64,000 bases of DNA. It comes from Paenibacillus_E sp964253085 (GTDB lineage: Bacteria; Bacillota; Bacilli; Paenibacillales; NBRC-103111). This document shows positions 59,813 through 64,000 of this stretch, piece after piece; position 1 is the first letter of the stretch; every line of letters begins with the position of its first letter. A program made the position numbers and the translations under genes. The stretch spans positions 1,116,001 to 1,180,000 of the forward strand of contig NZ_CAXUQH020000001.1 in the NCBI RefSeq assembly GCF_964253085.1, given 5' to 3'. The notes under the pieces are model-generated. The model was not told the origin of the DNA. It saw only the letters and a list, made by a program, of their open reading frames with translations, and ran no database searches.

Positions 59813-61000
59813 ATGACGATTTTTCAGCAAAGGCAGCAATGGCTGCAAGATGAGATGCGTAAGCGAGGGTGGTCAGGCTTCCTGGTCACGCACAATGTCG
59901 ATATATATTACTACTGCGGCTCCATGCAGACAGGGTATTTGTTCATTCCGACGGATGGCGAAGTGATCTATCTCGTCCGTCGTAGTTTGGTCCGGGCGGA
60001 GGAGGAAGCGGCAGCGGCCGTCGAAGCGCTCGGGTCTTGGAAGACGCTCGGCGAGCGGCTGCGCGCTCGCATGGGCGGCGCTGACGCAGCGGCGGCTGAG
60101 CCGCTGCGTGTGGCGACGGAGCTGGACGTGTTACCCGTCCAGCTGTACGTGAAGCTGCAGACCGCGCTGCCCGGCGCGGTCTGGGAGGACGGCTCGCTGC
60201 TCGTGCGAGAGCAGCGCATGATCAAATCGCCGGACGAAGTCACGGCGATTCGGGAGGCAGCGCGCGTCGTCGACGACGCGCTGGAGGCAGTCATCCCCCA
60301 CATTCGTGAGGGGATGGCGGAGGTTGAGCTGATGGCGCTCATCGAGCATCAGCTCAGACTGCGCGGGCACCAAGGGCTGATGCGCATGCGCGCGTACAAT
60401 TCCGAGTTAATCACCGGAATGGTCGCGTCAGGCGCTTCGGCAGCGGTGCCCACCTATTTTGACGGGCCGGCCGGGGGCACGGGGCTCCACCCGTCCAGCC
60501 CGCAGAGCTCGGGCCGCGCGCTGATTCAGCGCGGCGAACCGATCCTCGTCGATATCGGCTGCACCATCGACGGATACTTGATCGATCAGACGCGTACGCT
60601 CGTGATCGGGGATCTAGACCCTGAGCTGCAGCGAGCTTATGACGTGGCGGAGGAGGTCCTCCACGCCACGGAAGCGAGGCTGCAGCCGGGTACGATTGCT
60701 GAGCATTTGTATCTGCTCGCGCTGGATCAAGTGCAGGAAGCTGGGCTGAGCGCCCACTTCATGGGGTATGGCGCTGACCAAGTGAAGTTCCTTGGTCACG
60801 GCATCGGGCTCGAAATCGACGAACTGCCTGTTCTCGCCAAGGGCTTCAAATACCCGCTGGCGCCCGGCATGGTCATCGCGATTGAGCCCAAGTTCACCTT
60901 CCCTGGGCGAGGTGTCGTCGGGATTGAAGATACGTATCTAATCACCGAAGGTGGGTACGAGAAATTGACCGTTACCCGTGATGGGATACGGCGCATTTAA
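59813..61000 (+). CDS. M24-family Xaa-Pro dipeptidase/aminopeptidase-like metallopeptidase
   Basis: The 395-residue protein has an N-terminal creatinase-like domain (about residues 1-130) and a C-terminal pita-bread domain with metal ligands: Asp in LVDIGCTIDGYLIDQTRT, His in LGHGIGLEIDE, and Glu in AIEPKF and GIEDTYL. It should remove N-terminal residues from Xaa-Pro peptides in the cytoplasm. The middle of the gene, at about 60000-60600, is markedly richer in G and C than its neighbours. It stands alone between the pilus operon and a transport operon; a terminator follows. Confidence 0.94.
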   Translation: MTIFQQRQQWLQDEMRKRGWSGFLVTHNVDIYYYCGSMQTGYLFIPTDGEVIYLVRRSLVRAEEEAAAAVEALGSWKTLGERLRARMGGADAAAAEPLRVATELDVLPVQLYVKLQTALPGAVWEDGSLLVREQRMIKSPDEVTAIREAARVVDDALEAVIPHIREGMAEVELMALIEHQLRLRGHQGLMRMRAYNSELITGMVASGASAAVPTYFDGPAGGTGLHPSSPQSSGRALIQRGEPILVDIGCTIDGYLIDQTRTLVIGDLDPELQRAYDVAEEVLHATEARLQPGTIAEHLYLLALDQVQEAGLSAHFMGYGADQVKFLGHGIGLEIDELPVLAKGFKYPLAPGMVIAIEPKFTFPGRGVVGIEDTYLITEGGYEKLTVTRDGIRRI

Positions 61001-61367
61001 GTATGAAGTGGTTAAGGCTGTCCTGAAAGTAGAAGTATCTACTTTCATGGACAGCTTTTCATGTTTAAGGGTCCATTCTTTGGAATAGCCTGAATGAGAT
61101 AAACCCGCGCCCTGCCTGAAACATCAGCCTTTTGTGCGATATATGCACATGCTGCGAAATATGACTCATGGGCTGATTTGTGCGAAAAGTGCACCATGGC
61201 AAACTGCATCGGTTCTTTCCAAGAGCGAAAACCATTCTCTATAATGAAATCACGGAAGCGGTTACCAAGTACCGAAAGCATTGGAGAAATCGATTCGTAA
61301 CACTAGTCATATGGGAGGGATTCCTATCCAGCAGTCCAAGGTTCAGCAGGAGGTCGGCGTTTCGCGA
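61001..61367. other. Leader region of third transport operon
   Basis: Besides the terminator, about 300 bp before the permease start contain no gene. An AGGAGG stretch at 61349-61354 is the ribosome binding site candidate for ATG 61368. A longer reading frame to 61281 exists, but without a ribosome binding site of its own. Confidence 0.45.
61017..61059 (+). terminator. Rho-independent terminator after peptidase gene
   Basis: GCTGTCC-TGAAAGTAGA pairs with TCTACTTTCATGGACAGC (one bulged base), followed by TTTT. The core GGCTGTCC resembles the perfect hairpin at 47358. Confidence 0.8.
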
Positions 61368-62276
61368 ATGAAGACCTATCCTGCCTTGCGTAATATGAAA
61401 CGAAGCAAATACTTGTATATGATTTTTTTCTTGCCCTTTTGCTACTATGTATTGTTTCATTATTGGCCGATATACGGAATCATCATTGCTTTCAAGGATT
61501 ACAACATTGTTAAAGGCATCACCGCCAGTCCTTGGGTGGGCTTCGATCACTTTAATAAGTTTTTGATTGACCCTTACTTCTGGAAGCTAGTGCGCAATAC
61601 GTTGCTGATTAATGTGTATGAACTTTTTTGGGCGTTTCCGGCTCCGATCATTTTGGCGCTGTTGTTAAATGAATTAAAAAGCCAGCGATTGAAAAAATTC
61701 GCGCAAAGCGTTAGCTACCTGCCTCATTTTATATCTACTGTTGTGGTGTGCGGGATGCTCGTCAACTTCCTGACTACAGACGGCTTAGTTAACCAGATTA
61801 TTGTGTGGTTTGGAGGTACTCCGATTCACTTCCTGATGAAGCCTGAATGGTTCCGCACCATTTTTATCTCCTCAGGTGTATGGCAAAGCATTGGTTGGGG
61901 CTCGATTATTTATTTAGCTGCATTAACTTCAGTGGACGAGGAATTGTATGATGCCGCCAACATCGATGGTGCCAACCGCTGGAAGCAGCTGCTGAACATT
62001 ACGTTGCCTGGTATTGCACCTACAATATCCATCATGCTGATTCTGAATGTCGGCAGACTAATGGCCATCGGTTACGAAAAAATTATTCTACTGTATAACG
62101 GATCGACTTATGAAACTGCAGATGTCATCTCCACCTATGTCTACCGAAGAGGTTTGCTGGGCAGCGATTTCAGCTATGCTACCGCTGTTGAACTGTTCCA
62201 AGCGGTTGTGGGGTTAATATTGCTTGTATCGGCTAATCGGCTTTCCAAAAAAATCAGCGAAACCGGCTTGTGGTAG
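61368..62276 (+). CDS. Sugar ABC transporter permease, LplB type, third system
   Basis: The product from ATG 61368 has 302 residues (up to 331 from an upstream TTG). It has an N-terminal span with LPFCYYVLFHYWPIYG, the early motif IIIAFKDYNIVKGI and the coupling loop YDAANIDGANRWKQL. It is the first permease of the third Lpl-type importer in this window. A second permease begins 18 bp after the stop. The ATG lies 13 bases behind AGGAGG, slightly far; an ATG at 61311 is a further option. The substrate is unknown. Confidence 0.9.
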   Translation: MKTYPALRNMKRSKYLYMIFFLPFCYYVLFHYWPIYGIIIAFKDYNIVKGITASPWVGFDHFNKFLIDPYFWKLVRNTLLINVYELFWAFPAPIILALLLNELKSQRLKKFAQSVSYLPHFISTVVVCGMLVNFLTTDGLVNQIIVWFGGTPIHFLMKPEWFRTIFISSGVWQSIGWGSIIYLAALTSVDEELYDAANIDGANRWKQLLNITLPGIAPTISIMLILNVGRLMAIGYEKIILLYNGSTYETADVISTYVYRRGLLGSDFSYATAVELFQAVVGLILLVSANRLSKKISETGLW

Positions 62277-62294
62277 ACGAAAGGGGAGGTAGAT

Positions 62295-63179
62295 ATGAAC
62301 AAACATGGTTCGATCGGCTCAAAAATTTTTGACAACTTCAACATATTGTTTCTTGTGCTGCTGGTGTTTGCCACCTTATATCCAATCTACTATATCTTTA
62401 TCGTGTCGATCAGCGATGGCAATTTGGTAACAAGAGGCATGATCAAATGGATACCGATGGATATCACGTTCGATGCTTATAAGGTTGTATTAAAAAATCC
62501 AGAAATATGGCGGACTTACGGTAACACGTTGCTTTATACCACAGTAGGTACGATGATCAATGTTATCATGACAGCGTTATGTGCTTATCCACTTTCCAGA
62601 AAAGATTTTTACGGTCGAGGCATTTTTATTTTTATGGTCGCGGTAACGATGTTTATTAGCGGAGGGCTAATTCCGACGTATCTGGTGGTACAGAAGCTCG
62701 GGCTCGTCGATACGATGTGGGCACTTGTGCTTCCTCCGGCTATCAGTACGTTCAATATGATCATTATGAAAACGTATTTCGAGGGCATTCCGATGGCATT
62801 ACAGGAATCCGCCTACTTGGATGGGGCTAATGAAATCCAGGTACTGTTTAAAATCATTATTCCATTGTCGCTGCCGGTCATGGCTACGATGGTACTGTTT
62901 TACTCGGTTCATCATTGGAATAGTTTTTTCCCAGCGTTGATTTACTTGAATGACAGCGATAAGTTTCCGGTTCAGGTGCTGCTTCGTAATATTGTCATTG
63001 CCGGGGAATTTTCCGACCAGACGGCAGATATAGGCAGTGCTTCATCGAACTTCCGGGTCGTTGCGGCCAATTACAAGTTTGCGGTCATTATTATAACCAT
63101 ATTGCCGATTTTGGTCGTCTACCCGTATTTGCAAAAGTATTTTGTTAAAGGCGCAATGATCGGTGCATTGAAGGGGTGA
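62295..63179 (+). CDS. Sugar ABC transporter permease, LplC type, third system
   Basis: The 294-residue membrane protein is the partner of the preceding permease. It has an N-terminal span (about residues 12-35), the coupling loop LQESAYLDGANEIQV and the characteristic end KYFVKGAMIGALKG. GGGGAGG precedes ATG 62295. The lipoprotein gene follows 124 bp later. Confidence 0.93.
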   Translation: MNKHGSIGSKIFDNFNILFLVLLVFATLYPIYYIFIVSISDGNLVTRGMIKWIPMDITFDAYKVVLKNPEIWRTYGNTLLYTTVGTMINVIMTALCAYPLSRKDFYGRGIFIFMVAVTMFISGGLIPTYLVVQKLGLVDTMWALVLPPAISTFNMIIMKTYFEGIPMALQESAYLDGANEIQVLFKIIIPLSLPVMATMVLFYSVHHWNSFFPALIYLNDSDKFPVQVLLRNIVIAGEFSDQTADIGSASSNFRVVAANYKFAVIIITILPILVVYPYLQKYFVKGAMIGALKG

Positions 63180-63303
63180 CCATGAAGTAGAGGAAAGGGG
63201 GGATGCCTGAGCGTCGATGACGATGTAAGCTTATCTGCAGAAACGAAGTGATTGCACAAGTAGGTATGAGTAACATTATTGATAAGCAAAGGGAGGTTTT
63301 TGC

Positions 63304-64000
63304 ATGAAAAAAACATGGGTAAAAGGGTTATCATTATCGCTTTGCACCGTAATGGTTGCATCGGGTTTAGTCGCTTGCACCAGCGAGAAGGAAGCTGCGC
63401 CGTCCACAAATTCCATAACCACGAACAAACCGGCCACAGCTGCAGGGTCATCTAAAATTTCGGAGAAAGAGCGGGAAGTGAAAGTAACGTTCCCGGAGCA
63501 TCCGAACCAGCCGGTCAAAAACTTCGCGTTAGTTCAACAGGAAATTTTTAATCAGACGAATATTAAATTAAAGTTCGAAAATGTGCCGAACAGCAATTAT
63601 AACGATAAAAAGAAAACACTTTTAGCGACGAACAACCTGCCTGATATCATTGAGATCAATATGTCCGATGTCAATAACTTTGCTTCAACCGGCGTATTTG
63701 TCCCACTGCTGCAATATATGAATAAGGGATTAATGCCGAATTTCAAAAAGTTTTGGGATCAGAACCCAGACATGGCAAAGATGACGGCTAACGGTGAACT
63801 GTATGGATTTCCGGCAGTAGGTCGCAATGAGCTGAAGAACGGTTTTGGTCCGGTCATTCGTACGGACTTGCTGAAAAAGCATAACCTAGCGACACCGAAA
63901 ACGTTCGATGAACTGTTGACCGTGCTTACGGAGCTGAAGAAGATTTATCCGGACTCCACACCGTTCTCTGTGCGCAAAGGCAGCGGACCTATCCACCAGT
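63304..64000 (+). CDS. Extracellular solute-binding lipoprotein (LplA-like), fourth, cut by window end
   Basis: From ATG 63304 (behind AAAGGGAGG) the frame stays open to the window edge, giving at least 232 residues. The signal peptide ends in a lipobox LVAC (Cys25), followed by a Ser/Thr-rich linker. The mature part has the family 1 sugar-binding pattern (FENVPNSNYNDKKKTLLATN, then LPDIIEINMSD). It is the binding protein of the third permease pair. The C-terminal half and any downstream partner genes are outside the window. Confidence 0.9.
   Translation, partial: MKKTWVKGLSLSLCTVMVASGLVACTSEKEAAPSTNSITTNKPATAAGSSKISEKEREVKVTFPEHPNQPVKNFALVQQEIFNQTNIKLKFENVPNSNYNDKKKTLLATNNLPDIIEINMSDVNNFASTGVFVPLLQYMNKGLMPNFKKFWDQNPDMAKMTANGELYGFPAVGRNELKNGFGPVIRTDLLKKHNLATPKTFDELLTVLTELKKIYPDSTPFSVRKGSGPIHQ

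Noticed and set aside
1..64000. CRISPR arrays, tRNA or rRNA genes, prophage or conjugative elements
   Set aside because: No regularly spaced repeats, no recognisable cloverleaf or rRNA sequence, and no integrase or structural phage genes seen by reading; a covariance-model scan was not possible.

Overview
The window looks like a chromosomal stretch of a Paenibacillus-type, spore-forming, low-to-mid-GC Firmicute. The basis is several Lpl/Ytc-type sugar ABC systems paired with YesM/YesN-like two-component systems, a tetracistronic ger germination operon, strong AGGAGG ribosome binding sites with frequent TTG/GTG starts, and many hairpin-plus-T-run terminators. No rRNA, tRNA, CRISPR array, prophage or intact insertion sequence was recognised.

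Layout. (1) 1-18.3 kb, plus strand: carbohydrate acquisition. A permease pair and lipoprotein are followed by a GH106-like hydrolase, a YesM/YesN sensor-regulator pair, a second lipoprotein, a GH2 beta-galactosidase/glucuronidase-type enzyme, a second permease pair and a GH3 beta-glucosidase. Together they would sense, import and trim oligosaccharides. (2) 18.7-22.75 kb, minus strand: ger receptor operon in the order A, C, D, B. (3) 23.3-31.7 kb: redox and detoxification genes (chloroperoxidase-like hydrolase, isochorismatase-family hydrolase, XapX protein, amidohydrolase with a His/Cys tail, CDGSH protein, Dps, DUF896 protein, catalase, MFS exporter, small haem-oxidase-like membrane protein). 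(4) 32-36.6 kb: two tandem modules resembling the B. subtilis mhq (quinone/catechol) genes: ring-cleaving dioxygenase, ferredoxin-GNAT fusion, nitroreductases, carboxylesterase and flavin reductase. Each module ends in a short C-terminal fragment of glyceraldehyde-3-phosphate dehydrogenase. A LysR gene follows. (5) 38-43.2 kb: lipoprotein plus YesM/YesN pair without permeases. (6) 43.2-47.4 kb: a decayed region with an IS110 remnant, a second LysR gene, a secreted isochorismatase-family protein and a broken isochorismatase gene. (7) 47.5-50.7 kb: third mhq-like module (dioxygenase, pirin, unknown protein, full-length GAPDH). (8) 50.8-52.6 kb: DUF3533-type membrane exporter with its TetR regulator. 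(9) 52.8-59.4 kb: Tad/Flp-type pilus assembly operon without a recognisable Flp pilin or prepilin peptidase. (10) 59.8-64 kb: M24 peptidase and another Lpl-type permease pair, with a lipoprotein gene cut by the window end.

The most notable observation is that regions 4 and 7 are related copies. They share an upstream element, start with the same dioxygenase (intact, intact, or internally deleted) and end with GAPDH (two tails, one full gene). Further shared pieces are a 156-bp repeat before both LysR genes and homologous sequence upstream of the isochorismatase genes at 24.9 and 47.0 kb. This suggests repeated segmental duplication and decay of an electrophile-defence island. A GAPDH paralogue inside a quinone-defence module raises the possibility of a spare or resistant copy of a thiol target; that function is inference.
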